A program made the position numbers and the translations under genes. A DNA stretch of 28,268 nucleotides from JABMMZ01 sp044373665 (GTDB lineage Bacteria > Bacteroidota > Bacteroidia > NS11-12g > UBA955): positions 1 through 28,268 of the forward strand of contig JBIPNH010000017.1 of NCBI GenBank assembly GCA_044373665.1, in the 5' to 3' direction. Shown one piece after another: positions 6,898 through 14,526 of this stretch; within the stretch, counting starts at the first letter, position 1, and each line of letters starts with the position of its first letter. Below the pieces are notes generated by a model, which did not search any database, had not been told where the DNA came from, and saw nothing but the letters and a program-made list of their open reading frames with translations.

Positions 6898-9609
6898 CTA
6901 AGCAAAAGCTTCGTTTATAATGGCAGCTTGTTCTTTGTCATGCGTTTTTTTGTAGCCTGTTGCAGGACTTGCACTGCTTTTTCTGCCTATATATCTTAGC
7001 GTAAAAGGTAATTCATAACGACTGAAATGCATCCATGTGCCCATGTTTCTTGGCTCTTCCTGAACCCATACAAATTCTGCATTTGAATATAATTCGTAAA
7101 TTTCAGCCAATTGTTTTTCTGGTAATGGGAATAATTGTTCTACACGAACAATTGCTATGTTTTTGATTTTCTCTACTTGCTGTTTTTCTAACAAGTCGTA
7201 GTAGATTTTACCTGAACATAACACTACTCTTTTTACTTTTTTTGATTCTACATAGTTGTCATTGATTAGCTCTTGGAAACTTCCTTGAGTAAAGTCATCA
7301 ATTTGACTGACACACTGAGGGTGTCTCAATAAACTTTTCGGAGTCATGGCAATAAGAGGGACTCTGAAATCAGGTCTTTTTAACTGTCTTCTTAATGCGT
7401 GGTAATAATTGGCAGGAGTGCTGCAATTGATTATTTGCATATTAAAACTCGCGCAAAGTTGTAAGAATCTTTCCAAACGGGCTGATGAATGCTCTGGACC
7501 TTGTCCTTCATATCCATGAGGTAACATCATAACTAAGCCGCTGTATTGTGCCCATTTAGTACTTGCACTTGCAATAAATTGGTCAATCATAATTTGAGCG
7601 CCATTGGCAAAGTCACCAAATTGGGCCTCCCAAATTGTTAAATCATTAGGGGTTGTTACACTGTATCCATATTCAAAACCTAGTGCCGCATATTCGCTTA
7701 ACAAAGAATTGTAAACATTGAATTTGCCTTGGTTTTTGCTTATGTTTTGTAATGGTACATATTCGCTTTCTGAATCTTCTTTTTTGATTAAAGCATGTCT
7801 GTGACTGAATGTGCCTCTTTCGCAATCTTGACCACACAATCTAATAGAATGGCCTTCGTCGAGTAAGGTTGCATAAGCCATTAATTCACCCATTGCCCAG
7901 TCAAACTGATTTTCAGTTATCATTTTCAATCTACCTTGATACAATTGTTGTACTTTTTTGATTGGTAAATTATTGTCAGGAATGGTGTTGATGCTTTGAG
8001 CCAATTCTTTCCAACGGTTTGCCTCAAATGATGTGTTTGCCGATTTTAAGAAATCAAGTTCAGTAGGATAATGGAAGTCTTTCCATAAATCATCAACTTT
8101 TGGTTTAGATTCAGGCGCTTTGTTTTGCTTAACATCATCAAGCGTTACTTGCAGCAATGCCTTGAATTTCTCTTCCATTTCTTCAGCTATAGCTGCGTCT
8201 ATGTCGCCACGAGCAATGAGTTTTTCTTTGTAAATTTCGCGTGGATTAGCATGGGTAGCAATTAATTTGTAAAGCAATGGTTGAGTAAAACGAGGTTCAT
8301 CTCCTTCATTGTGTCCGTATTTTCTGTAACCTAATAAGTCGATAAAAACATCGCAATTGAATTGATTTCTGTATGCCATTGCCATTTTAATAGTGTGAAC
8401 TACCGCTTCAACATCGTCGCCATTCACATGAAAAATGGGGCAATTTGTTGTTTTTGCAACATCCGTACAGTAAATACTTGTTCTGCTGTCGGTATAATTG
8501 GTTGTAAATCCTATTTGATTGTTAGTAACAATATGCATGGTGCCACCAATTCTGTTGGCTTCCAAACCGCTCATTTGAACTACTTCGTAAACAATGCCTT
8601 GACCAGCAATGGCAGCATCTCCATGAATTAAGATAGGGCAAATACGGTTGATATTGCCTTCATATTGATGGTCTAGTTTTGCTCTCACTATACCTTTCAC
8701 AACAGGATTTACAGCCTCAAGGTGAGAAGGGTTAGGAGCTAATTTTAGTTTAACTTCTTTGCTATTGTATGTGTTTACAAGGGTAGTGTAACCTAAGTGG
8801 TATTTTACATCGCCTTCAAATTGGTCGTCTTGGAATACTTTTCCTTCAAACTCACTGAAAATATCAGAGTAGGTTTTGTTGAAAATATTAGCCAACACAT
8901 TTAGTCTTCCTCGGTGTGCCATGCCCATTACAAATTCCTGAACGCCCAATTCTGCACCATAATGAATAACACTATCTAGGGCTGGTATCAAACATTCTAA
9001 GCCTTCTAAAGAAAATCTTTTTTGTCCGATAAACTTAGTGTGTAAAAAGTTTTCGAATGCCGTTGCTTGATTCAATTTGTTCAAGCATTGTTTTTTTTCT
9101 TCGATGGTTAAATTTGGAATATTTTTGGTTGTTTCCATTAATTGGCGCAACCATTCAATTTTAACAGGGTCACCTATGTGCATGTATTCAGCACCAATGC
9201 TCTCACAGTAAGTTGTTTTAAGGTGTTGGATAATATCAGCAAGTTTGGCAGAACCAAGTCCTACATCATTACCAGCATTGTAAATGTTGTTAAGGTCGGC
9301 TTCAGATAAACCAAAATTGGCGATATCTAAAGTAGGAGAGTAGGTTCTTCTTTCTCTTACAGGATTGGTTTTGGTAAACAAATGACCTCTTGTACGATAG
9401 GCATTAATTAAATTTAATACGTTGATTTCTTTGAGAGTATCATCGCTAACACCGCTTGAGCCGTTGCTTGATTTGCCACTTCCGAAATCAAATCCTTCAA
9501 AGAATTTTTGCCATCCATATTCCACAGAAGTAATGTCCTTTTGGTACTGTTTATATAAGTCGTCTATGAAGTTGACATCGGCATTGCTTAGATAAGAGTT
9601 AGGCAGCAT
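6898..9609 (-). CDS. sucA: 2-oxoglutarate dehydrogenase E1 component
   Basis: A 903-residue thiamine-diphosphate enzyme that decarboxylates 2-oxoglutarate in the TCA cycle and passes the succinyl group to the E2 lipoyl domain. Visible blocks are the N-terminal YLSNADVNFIDDLYKQYQ, GMAHRGRLN (229-237), SHLEAVNP (295-302), HGDAAIAGQG (329-338), TNNQIGFTT (362-370) and, near the C-terminus, WVQEEPRNMGTW. Length is close to the roughly 930 residues usual for this family, and no domain is missing. The E2 gene (sucB), often next door, is absent here; an alpha/beta hydrolase gene follows after 9 bases instead. A promoter box TAAATTTG lies 15 bases before the ATG, so the gene probably has its own promoter although it is co-oriented with the polyprenyl synthase gene upstream. 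Confidence 0.97.
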   Translation of the reverse strand: MLPNSYLSNADVNFIDDLYKQYQKDITSVEYGWQKFFEGFDFGSGKSSNGSSGVSDDTLKEINVLNLINAYRTRGHLFTKTNPVRERRTYSPTLDIANFGLSEADLNNIYNAGNDVGLGSAKLADIIQHLKTTYCESIGAEYMHIGDPVKIEWLRQLMETTKNIPNLTIEEKKQCLNKLNQATAFENFLHTKFIGQKRFSLEGLECLIPALDSVIHYGAELGVQEFVMGMAHRGRLNVLANIFNKTYSDIFSEFEGKVFQDDQFEGDVKYHLGYTTLVNTYNSKEVKLKLAPNPSHLEAVNPVVKGIVRAKLDHQYEGNINRICPILIHGDAAIAGQGIVYEVVQMSGLEANRIGGTMHIVTNNQIGFTTNYTDSRTSIYCTDVAKTTNCPIFHVNGDDVEAVVHTIKMAMAYRNQFNCDVFIDLLGYRKYGHNEGDEPRFTQPLLYKLIATHANPREIYKEKLIARGDIDAAIAEEMEEKFKALLQVTLDDVKQNKAPESKPKVDDLWKDFHYPTELDFLKSANTSFEANRWKELAQSINTIPDNNLPIKKVQQLYQGRLKMITENQFDWAMGELMAYATLLDEGHSIRLCGQDCERGTFSHRHALIKKEDSESEYVPLQNISKNQGKFNVYNSLLSEYAALGFEYGYSVTTPNDLTIWEAQFGDFANGAQIMIDQFIASASTKWAQYSGLVMMLPHGYEGQGPEHSSARLERFLQLCASFNMQIINCSTPANYYHALRRQLKRPDFRVPLIAMTPKSLLRHPQCVSQIDDFTQGSFQELINDNYVESKKVKRVVLCSGKIYYDLLEKQQVEKIKNIAIVRVEQLFPLPEKQLAEIYELYSNAEFVWVQEEPRNMGTWMHFSRYELPFTLRYIGRKSSASPATGYKKTHDKEQAAIINEAFA

Positions 9610-9624
9610 ATATTATATTTTTTG

Positions 9625-9632
9625 CAAATTTA
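9625..9632 (-). promoter_or_regulatory. Bacteroidota -7 promoter box of sucA
   Basis: Read on the minus strand this is TAAATTTG followed by CAAAAA, an exact match to TAnnTTTG, ending 15 bases before the sucA ATG. No clean TTTG is seen at the expected distance upstream (TTTA occurs 18 bases away). The same extended word TAAATTTGCA precedes the inositol monophosphatase and family 2 glycosyltransferase genes. Confidence 0.6.
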
Positions 9633-9688
9633 ATGTTTTTCTAAAATAGATAAAGAAATCTTTTTGTAAAGTTGAACCTGTTTTTTTA

Positions 9689-9704
9689 AGGTCTAATTTG
9701 ACCT
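9689..9704. repeat. Inverted repeat AGGTC-N6-GACCT upstream of sucA
   Basis: A perfect 5-base inverted repeat, AGGTC TAATTT GACCT, about 57 bases upstream of the sucA -7 box. A related arrangement (AGGTCA-N7-TGACCT) lies upstream of the DUF2892 gene. It could be an operator for a dimeric regulator, but five bases per arm in AT-rich DNA is weak evidence. Confidence 0.3.
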
Positions 9705-9731
9705 AACAAGCAATTATAAAGGGGATTAAGT

Positions 9732-9759
9732 AAATAGGATACGTGTCCAGAGCCTATTT
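9732..9759 (-). terminator. Possible weak terminator after polyprenyl synthase
   Basis: AAATAGG (9732-9738) pairs with CCTATTT (9753-9759), with a near-palindromic GGATACGTGTCC in between. The structure overlaps the stop codon of the polyprenyl synthase gene, and on that gene's transcript it is followed by only a mixed ACTTAAT run. A U-tract is lacking, so termination may be partial. Confidence 0.3.
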
Positions 9760-10761
9760 TTTGCGTAATATCACAAATTCCAAAAGAGCTTCTAAGCTAG
9801 CACGGCTTTCATTGTTTGGCATTTCTTGTAGTAGGCTCAGGGCTTTATTTTTATGGTCAATCATCTGTTTTTGAGCATATTCAAATCCCCCCTTTTCTTT
9901 AACAAACTGAAGTACTTCTGCTACTTTTTTCTTGTTGGTGTTTTTGTTTTTAATCAGGTAAATAATGTGTTTTCTTTCAGAAGAGTCCGACTGATTCAAC
10001 GCATGAATCAATGGCAAAGTCATCTTTTTTTCTTTGATATCCAATCCCGTTGGTTTGCCAACATTATTATCTCCGTAATCGAACAAGTCATCTTTTATTT
10101 GAAAAGCAATACCGGTATGTTCGCCAAACAAGCGCATTTTTTCAATAGTGGCACTATCTGCATTGGCGGCCGCAGCGCCTATGGCACAACAACTGGCTAT
10201 TAGAGATGCTGTTTTTTTGGTGATGATGTCGTAATAAATCTCTTCAGTAATGTCTAATCTACGTGCTTTCTCGAGTTGGAGTAACTCGCCTTCACTCATT
10301 TTTTTAACACTTTCGCTTACTATTTTCAATAAGTCAAAATCATCATTGTCTATTGATAAGAGTAAACCTTTTGCCAACAAATAATCACCTACTAATACGG
10401 CAATTTTATTTTTCCAAAGGGCATTAATACTAAAAAAACCTCTTCTCATGTCGCTGCCGTCTACTACATCATCATGTACCAAAGTAGCAGTGTGTAATAG
10501 TTCAATTAAGCTAGCCCCTCGATAGGTTCTTTCATTGATTTCACCATGAAGTTTTGAACAAAAAAGCACAAACATCGGTCGCACCATCTTCCCTTTGCGT
10601 TTGACAATGTAATTCATTATCGTATTTAGCAAAGGCACAGAAGTTTTCATGCTTTGACTAAAAGTGCTCTCAAAGGCTGTTAAATCTGAGTTTATAGGCT
10701 TCTTTATCTCATCTATCGATAATTCCAAAGTGTAATTTTTTTCGTTTTGCAAATTAAACAA
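9754..10761 (-). CDS. Long-chain polyprenyl diphosphate synthase
   Basis: A trans-prenyltransferase that lengthens farnesyl or geranyl diphosphate with isopentenyl diphosphate, probably giving the menaquinone side chain. Both aspartate-rich motifs are present: DDVVD at 97-101 (followed by GSDMRRG) and DDLFD at 224-228, along with RKGKMVRP at 55-62. Length (up to 335 residues) and the absence of bulky residues just before the first motif fit the IspB/octaprenyl group, but chain length cannot be fixed by eye. The start is uncertain. There is no in-frame ATG between the upstream stop (10774-10776) and Met38, which lies inside conserved sequence; in-frame TTG codons are at 10761, 10752 and 10728. 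The coordinates use the longest. The 45 bases to the divergent pgk gene must hold both promoters. Confidence 0.9.
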   Translation of the reverse strand: MFNLQNEKNYTLELSIDEIKKPINSDLTAFESTFSQSMKTSVPLLNTIMNYIVKRKGKMVRPMFVLFCSKLHGEINERTYRGASLIELLHTATLVHDDVVDGSDMRRGFFSINALWKNKIAVLVGDYLLAKGLLLSIDNDDFDLLKIVSESVKKMSEGELLQLEKARRLDITEEIYYDIITKKTASLIASCCAIGAAAANADSATIEKMRLFGEHTGIAFQIKDDLFDYGDNNVGKPTGLDIKEKKMTLPLIHALNQSDSSERKHIIYLIKNKNTNKKKVAEVLQFVKEKGGFEYAQKQMIDHKNKALSLLQEMPNNESRASLEALLEFVILRKK

Positions 10762-10782
10762 TAATATTTTAACTTATTTTTG
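10746..10782 (+). promoter_or_regulatory. Promoter of pgk
   Basis: TTTG (10746-10749) and TATTTTTG (10775-10782), an exact TAnnTTTG match ending 24 bases before the pgk ATG. The spacer is 25 bases, longer than the usual 19-21, so the -33 assignment is uncertain. The box falls just upstream of the first possible TTG start of the divergent polyprenyl synthase gene. Confidence 0.5.
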
Positions 10783-10806
10783 TGCCCTCATAAAATATTT
10801 AATTAA

Positions 10807-12012
10807 ATGTTAACAATCAACGATTTTAATTTCAAAAACGAAAAAGTATTAATACGTGTCGATTTCAATGTGCCTTTAGATGCTCATTTTAATATTAGTG
10901 ATGATTCTAGAATGAGAGCAACGATTCCCACTATTCAAAAAATTCTTAGCGATGGTGGTTCTTGTATTTTAATGAGTCACTTAGGTCGTCCTAAAGAAGG
11001 TCCTGCAGATAAGTTTTCTCTGCGCCATATTGTTGAAAGATTAAAAGAATTGACCAATGCTGTTGTTCATTTTGCGCCAGATTGTATAGGAGATGATGCC
11101 CTTTCTTTGAGTGCTAATCTAAAAAATGGCGAAATATTATTGCTTGAAAATTTAAGATTTTATAAAGAAGAAGAAAAAGGCGACCTTGATTTTGCTCAAA
11201 AATTAGCTAAACTAGGGACTTTTTATGTTAATGATGCATTTGGAACAGCCCATCGTGCCCATGCCTCAACTTCTATAATTGCTGGTTTTTTTAAAGGTAA
11301 AAAGTGTTTTGGATACGTAATGGCCAATGAAATTGAGAATGCTAAAAAAGTATTAGACAATCCTCAGCGTCCATTTACAGCTATTGTCGGTGGTGCTAAA
11401 GTGTCCGATAAATTATTGATTATTGAGAATTTAATGCAAATTGCAGATACAATTATTGTGGGTGGAGGAATGGCTTACACGTTTGCTAAGGCAATGGGTG
11501 GTGCTATAGGAAGTTCTCTTTGCGAAGATGATAGAATGCCTTTAACCCTCGAATTGATTGAAAAAGCAAAAGCCAAAGGGGTTAAGTTGTTGTTGCCCGA
11601 AGACAGTAAAATTGCCAATAAATTTGCCAATGATGCTGAAACCTCTTTTTGTAACAATGATGTTATTCCTGACGGGTTTATGGGATTAGATATTGGACCT
11701 AAAGCTATTGCTGCATTTACTGCTGAAATTGAAGCTTCAAAAACAGTTTTATGGAATGGACCAATGGGGGTTTTTGAAATGTCAAATTTTGAAAATGGAA
11801 CCAAATCTGTGGCGAATTCAGTAGCAAGTGTTACTCAAAAAGGAGGCTTTAGTTTAATTGGTGGAGGAGACAGTGCCGCTGCAATTTACCAATTTGGATT
11901 GGCAGACAAGGTGAGTTATGTCTCAACTGGTGGCGGTGCTTTGTTGGAATATTTCGAAGGTAAAATTTTGCCGGGTGTTCAAGCAATTAATGATGAACAA
12001 GCTGAAGCTTAG
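10807..12012 (+). CDS. pgk: Phosphoglycerate kinase
   Basis: A 401-residue glycolytic enzyme that transfers a phosphate from 1,3-bisphosphoglycerate to ADP. Visible motifs are RVDFNVPL (17-24), MSHLGRPKEG, LLENLRFYKEEEKGD, NDAFGTAHRAHAST, IVGGAKVSDK, WNGPMGVFE and the C-terminal nucleotide-site GGGDSAAA. Length equals the family norm (about 395-415). It starts with an ATG in a plus-strand group that continues, after 36 bases, with a phosphoribosyltransferase gene. A second enzyme of lower glycolysis, gpmI, is encoded about 2.5 kb downstream but in a separate transcription unit. The identification is unambiguous. Confidence 0.98.
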   Translation: MLTINDFNFKNEKVLIRVDFNVPLDAHFNISDDSRMRATIPTIQKILSDGGSCILMSHLGRPKEGPADKFSLRHIVERLKELTNAVVHFAPDCIGDDALSLSANLKNGEILLLENLRFYKEEEKGDLDFAQKLAKLGTFYVNDAFGTAHRAHASTSIIAGFFKGKKCFGYVMANEIENAKKVLDNPQRPFTAIVGGAKVSDKLLIIENLMQIADTIIVGGGMAYTFAKAMGGAIGSSLCEDDRMPLTLELIEKAKAKGVKLLLPEDSKIANKFANDAETSFCNNDVIPDGFMGLDIGPKAIAAFTAEIEASKTVLWNGPMGVFEMSNFENGTKSVANSVASVTQKGGFSLIGGGDSAAAIYQFGLADKVSYVSTGGGALLEYFEGKILPGVQAINDEQAEA

Positions 12013-12048
12013 TTTTTGTAATATTTTTTATTTAAGTTTGAATCGTCT

Positions 12049-12552
12049 ATGAGTCAGTCAGCAATTATTCTTAATCACAAACAAATTACCCATAAAATCA
12101 AACGATTAGCGTGGCAAATTTATGAGGATAATATGGAGTCGAATCTGCTTTATATAGCAGGTGTAGATAACCGTGGAATGTATTTGGCTGAACAAATTGC
12201 TAACGAACTCCGATTGATAAGTGATCTTAAAGTAGAGTTAATCAATATAGTAATCGATAGAAATAATTTTGAACCTTCCTTTTTCTCGGATTGCAACATG
12301 ACTGATATCAAAGAACAATCTTTGGTGGTGGTTGATGATGTGTTAAATACTGGTAAAACTTTGATTTCTGCTTTTTTGCCACTTTTGCAAAGACAAGTCG
12401 CCAAAATTCGTATTGCAGTTTTAGCCTCCCGAAGCTATAGAGCTTTTCCTGTAAATGCAGATTTTGTAGGGATAAGTATGGCGACTACCCTTCAAGAACA
12501 TCTTTTGTTTGATGATTCAAATCCACAGGATTTAAAACTAATTTTAAACTAA
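12049..12552 (+). CDS. PyrR-like phosphoribosyltransferase
   Basis: A 167-residue type I phosphoribosyltransferase. The PRPP-binding signature VVVDDVLNTGKT lies at 93-104, and IAGVDNRGMYLAEQIANEL (from residue 36) is the usual flexible-loop region. The overall order resembles PyrR, which in some bacteria is a uracil phosphoribosyltransferase and a pyrimidine-operon attenuator; Bacteroidota carry many PyrR-like proteins of unknown role. No pyrimidine genes are nearby. It lies 36 bases after pgk on the same strand without an intervening terminator, so it is probably co-transcribed. Substrate (uracil or another base) cannot be decided. Confidence 0.8.
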   Translation: MSQSAIILNHKQITHKIKRLAWQIYEDNMESNLLYIAGVDNRGMYLAEQIANELRLISDLKVELINIVIDRNNFEPSFFSDCNMTDIKEQSLVVVDDVLNTGKTLISAFLPLLQRQVAKIRIAVLASRSYRAFPVNADFVGISMATTLQEHLLFDDSNPQDLKLILN

Positions 12553-12594
12553 TTGTTTTTTAGCTTTTGTTAAGTGTTATAAAAAACATGATGT

Positions 12595-12613
12595 AGGTCA
12601 TTTTAATTGACCT
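12595..12613. promoter_or_regulatory. Inverted repeat AGGTCA-N7-TGACCT, possible operator
   Basis: Perfect 6-base arms at 12595-12600 and 12608-12613, immediately upstream of the TACATTTG box (12625-12632) of the DUF2892 gene, where a regulator would overlap the -33 region. The half-site resembles the AGGTC repeat upstream of sucA. It has no U-tract, so it is not a convincing terminator for the preceding gene. Confidence 0.4.
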
Positions 12614-12624
12614 GATACTTCTTT

Positions 12625-12632
12625 TACATTTG
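12625..12632 (+). promoter_or_regulatory. -7 promoter box of the DUF2892/lipoprotein unit
   Basis: TACATTTG, an exact TAnnTTTG match, ends 21 bases before the ATG at 12654. Because transcription should begin after this box, the longer reading frame that opens at 12630 cannot be the real start, which supports the ATG at 12654. Confidence 0.6.
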
Positions 12633-12653
12633 TGGCAACAAATATTTATCAAT

Positions 12654-12860
12654 ATGAAAAAAAATATGGGAACCGCAGACAGAGTTATTAGAGTGATAAT
12701 TGCTGCAATTATGGGACTATTGTATTTTAACGGAACTGTAACGGGTACTTTGGGACTTGTTTTGTTAATATTATCTATTATTTTTGTGCTCACAAGTTTA
12801 ATTAGTTTTTGCCCTTTGTACAAACCTTTTGGCATCAACACTTGTTCAGTTAAAAAATAA
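12654..12860 (+). CDS. DUF2892 (YgaP-like) small inner-membrane protein
   Basis: A 68-residue protein starting MKKNMGTADRVIRVIIAAIM. The opening NMGTADRVIR, two hydrophobic segments (IIAAIMGLLYF and LGLVLLILSIIFVLTSLI) and the ending FCPLYKPFGINTC match the DUF2892 family, the membrane part of YgaP-type proteins without the rhodanese domain. The family's function is not established; links to sulfur metabolism come from YgaP homologues that carry rhodanese. The paired cysteines near the C-terminus are typical. A promoter box and an inverted repeat lie just upstream. The lipoprotein gene begins 17 bases after its stop, so the two probably form a bicistronic unit ending at the terminator at 13330. 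Confidence 0.85.
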   Translation: MKKNMGTADRVIRVIIAAIMGLLYFNGTVTGTLGLVLLILSIIFVLTSLISFCPLYKPFGINTCSVKK

Positions 12861-12876
12861 AAGAAATAATATAAAA

Positions 12877-13314
12877 ATGAAGTCAATCTTATTCTATCTA
12901 AGTTTAATTATCCTCACTTTTTCCTCATGTTCTAAAGATGATGATGCCAAATCAACTACTCAAATTAACAGCAATGTACAATCAGGGACTTGGAGAATTA
13001 CTAAATATATCGATTCTCAGGTTGATGAAACTAGCAAATTCGCAGGATATAACTTTACATTCCAATCAAACGGTATCGTTTATGCTACAAAAGGAAGTGT
13101 GAATTACACAGGTGCATGGAGTATTACAGATAGCAATAGCAACGATGACAGTCAGGATGATTTAGATTTTAATCTTTATTTTGACTTAACTAATGATTTT
13201 GAAGATTTAAACGACGATTGGGATTTTATCTCTCAGTCTGCAAATAAAATTGAATTGTTGGATGTAAGCGGCGGAAGTGGTGAAACCGATTACTTAACAT
13301 TCGAGAAAAATTAA
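12877..13314 (+). CDS. Small lipoprotein, lipocalin-like
   Basis: A 145-residue protein with a lipoprotein signal peptide: MKSILFYLSLIILTFSSC, with the lipobox cysteine followed by SKDDDAKS. In Bacteroidota an acidic run next to the lipidated cysteine resembles the surface-export signal, so the protein may be exposed on the outer membrane. The mature part has GTWRITKYIDSQVDE and alternating hydrophobic strands, as in small lipocalin-like beta-barrels, and is rich in Asp/Asn (SNSNDDSQDDLDFN). No catalytic motif is seen. The ATG at 12877 was chosen over an upstream frame opening at 12829 because that one starts inside the DUF2892 gene and would bury the signal peptide. A second protein of similar design is encoded at 19692-20147. 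Confidence 0.75.
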   Translation: MKSILFYLSLIILTFSSCSKDDDAKSTTQINSNVQSGTWRITKYIDSQVDETSKFAGYNFTFQSNGIVYATKGSVNYTGAWSITDSNSNDDSQDDLDFNLYFDLTNDFEDLNDDWDFISQSANKIELLDVSGGSGETDYLTFEKN

Positions 13315-13329
13315 TTTTAAGATTCAACC

Positions 13330-13369
13330 AAAACAAAAATCCCCATCTAAAAATGGGGATTTTTGTTTT
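13330..13369 (+). terminator. Strong intrinsic terminator
   Basis: A perfect 17-base stem (13330-13346 with 13353-13369) around the 6-base loop CTAAAA. A CCCCAT/ATGGGG core is flanked by A- and T-tracts, so it can act in both directions. It lies 15 bases after the lipoprotein stop codon and separates that unit from the next plus-strand gene. Confidence 0.92.
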
Positions 13370-13378
13370 AAATAAGGT

Positions 13379-13386
13379 TAATTTTG
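13379..13386 (+). promoter_or_regulatory. -7 promoter box of small membrane protein gene
   Basis: TAATTTTG matches TAnnTTTG exactly and ends 10 bases before the ATG at 13397. It lies just after the terminator, as expected for a new transcription unit. No TTTG is found at the standard distance upstream. Confidence 0.45.
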
Positions 13387-13396
13387 TCCATCTATT

Positions 13397-13621
13397 ATGC
13401 AAAGTAATTCTGAAGTAAAACCCAAAAGATGGAAAATGATCTTAATCTCTTGGTTGTTTGTTTATCCCGTTATTAATTTGATGTTTTTTTTAATTTTTCC
13501 TTTATTGTCAGAATTGCATCAATTGATAAAAACATTGGTATTTACCTTGATTTTAGTGCCGATAATGGCAATCGTTATTCCCAAATTACATCAAAAATTT
13601 TGGAAGTGGATTGTAAAGTAA
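13397..13621 (+). CDS. Small two-helix membrane protein, unknown function
   Basis: A 74-residue protein with a charged N-terminus (MQSNSEVKPKRWKM), two hydrophobic segments (ILISWLFVYPVINLMFFLIF and LIKTLVFTLILVPIMAIVI) and a basic tail (KLHQKFWKW). This fits an inner-membrane hairpin. I do not recognise the family with confidence. It has its own likely promoter after a terminator and converges on the inositol monophosphatase gene with a 39-base gap, so it appears to be monocistronic. The clean start, the promoter and the amphipathic design favour a real gene over a chance frame. Confidence 0.65.
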   Translation: MQSNSEVKPKRWKMILISWLFVYPVINLMFFLIFPLLSELHQLIKTLVFTLILVPIMAIVIPKLHQKFWKWIVK

Positions 13622-13660
13622 GGGTTCTGAACGGTCACTAGACAAAATAATTCAATTGTG

Positions 13661-14458
13661 TTATTTAAAGTTAGATTGCACCAATTGATTCAAAATTTCA
13701 TTCACAGGGACATTGCCTGCGGTAATGCTTTTGCCAAAAACATAATTTGTTTCGCCTTTAAAATCATAAACAGTTCCTCCTGCTTCTTGAACCAGTAAAC
13801 AACCTGCCGCCACATCCCATGCATGAAGTCCTGTTTCGAAAAAAGCATCGAACTTTCCGCATGCCACATAAGCCAAGTCAACCGCTGCAGACCCTAATCT
13901 TCTCAATCCATGTGTATTTTTCATTAAATAAGTTAAGGTTTTGATGTAAGCCTCCATTTGGTCGAACTCATAGTATGGAAAGCCTGTTGCTATTAAAGAT
14001 TGAGAAAGTTCACTTGTTTTAGTCACACTTATTTTTTCTCCATTGCACCAAGCGCCCCCATTTTGCCAAGCCGAAAACAGGTCTTTTTTACCCATTTCGT
14101 AAACCACGCCTATTAAAATTTCATTTCCTTTGGCAAGTGCAATGCTGATGCTGTAAACAGGTAAGTTATGAATGAAATTGGTAGTGCCATCTAGGGGGTC
14201 AATAATCCAAACAAGTTCAAGTTCAGTGTTTAGTTGCTCTACTGTGTTTTCTTCTGTTATAAATCCTGCCTCGTGAATCAATTTTTTTAACCCCTTTACC
14301 AGTTGTTTTTCGGCTTCAATATCCACAAAACTCACTAATTGATTCAAACCCTTTTCTACGACAACGGCAGGGTTAAAATTTAGTCTTTGTTGAATAATAT
14401 TTGCACCTACTTCTTTGCAAAGTTGACCGACTTCATTGGTTAGTTTCTCAAGATTCAT
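13661..14458 (-). CDS. Inositol monophosphatase family protein
   Basis: A 265-residue Mg-dependent phosphatase of the IMPase/SuhB group. It carries the metal-binding motif WIIDPLDGTTN (84-94), an upstream ITEEN (67-71) corresponding to the conserved acidic pair, and the C-terminal AWDVAAGCLLVQEAGG (213-228). Members hydrolyse inositol phosphates or related sugar phosphates; the physiological substrate here is open. Length matches the family. It is divergent from gpmI with only 68 bases between the two ATGs. Its -7 box (TAAATTTG, 14463-14470) ends 4 bases before the ATG, so the mRNA is probably leaderless. Confidence 0.92.
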   Translation of the reverse strand: MNLEKLTNEVGQLCKEVGANIIQQRLNFNPAVVVEKGLNQLVSFVDIEAEKQLVKGLKKLIHEAGFITEENTVEQLNTELELVWIIDPLDGTTNFIHNLPVYSISIALAKGNEILIGVVYEMGKKDLFSAWQNGGAWCNGEKISVTKTSELSQSLIATGFPYYEFDQMEAYIKTLTYLMKNTHGLRRLGSAAVDLAYVACGKFDAFFETGLHAWDVAAGCLLVQEAGGTVYDFKGETNYVFGKSITAGNVPVNEILNQLVQSNFK

Positions 14459-14462
14459 TTTG

Positions 14463-14470
14463 CAAATTTA
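14463..14470 (-). promoter_or_regulatory. -7 promoter box of the inositol monophosphatase gene
   Basis: On the minus strand TAAATTTG, then CAAA, then the ATG. With initiation normally a few bases after the box, the transcript should start at or next to the A of the ATG. No TTTG at the expected upstream spacing. Confidence 0.6.
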
Positions 14471-14514
14471 AAGGAATAAAAACGACTTTGTATTCGGATA
14501 TCAAAACGGAGTAA

Positions 14515-14522
14515 TATCTTTG
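14515..14522 (+). promoter_or_regulatory. -7 promoter box of gpmI
   Basis: TATCTTTG matches TAnnTTTG and is followed by TAAC and the gpmI ATG at 14527, again predicting a leaderless mRNA. A TTTG occurs at 14487-14490, but the 24-base spacer is longer than usual. Confidence 0.6.
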
Positions 14523-14526
14523 TAAC

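Noticed and set aside
12829..12876. Extended N-terminus of the first lipoprotein from 12829
   Set aside because: It begins inside the DUF2892 gene and would put a polar stretch before the signal peptide. The ATG at 12877 gives a normal lipoprotein signal.
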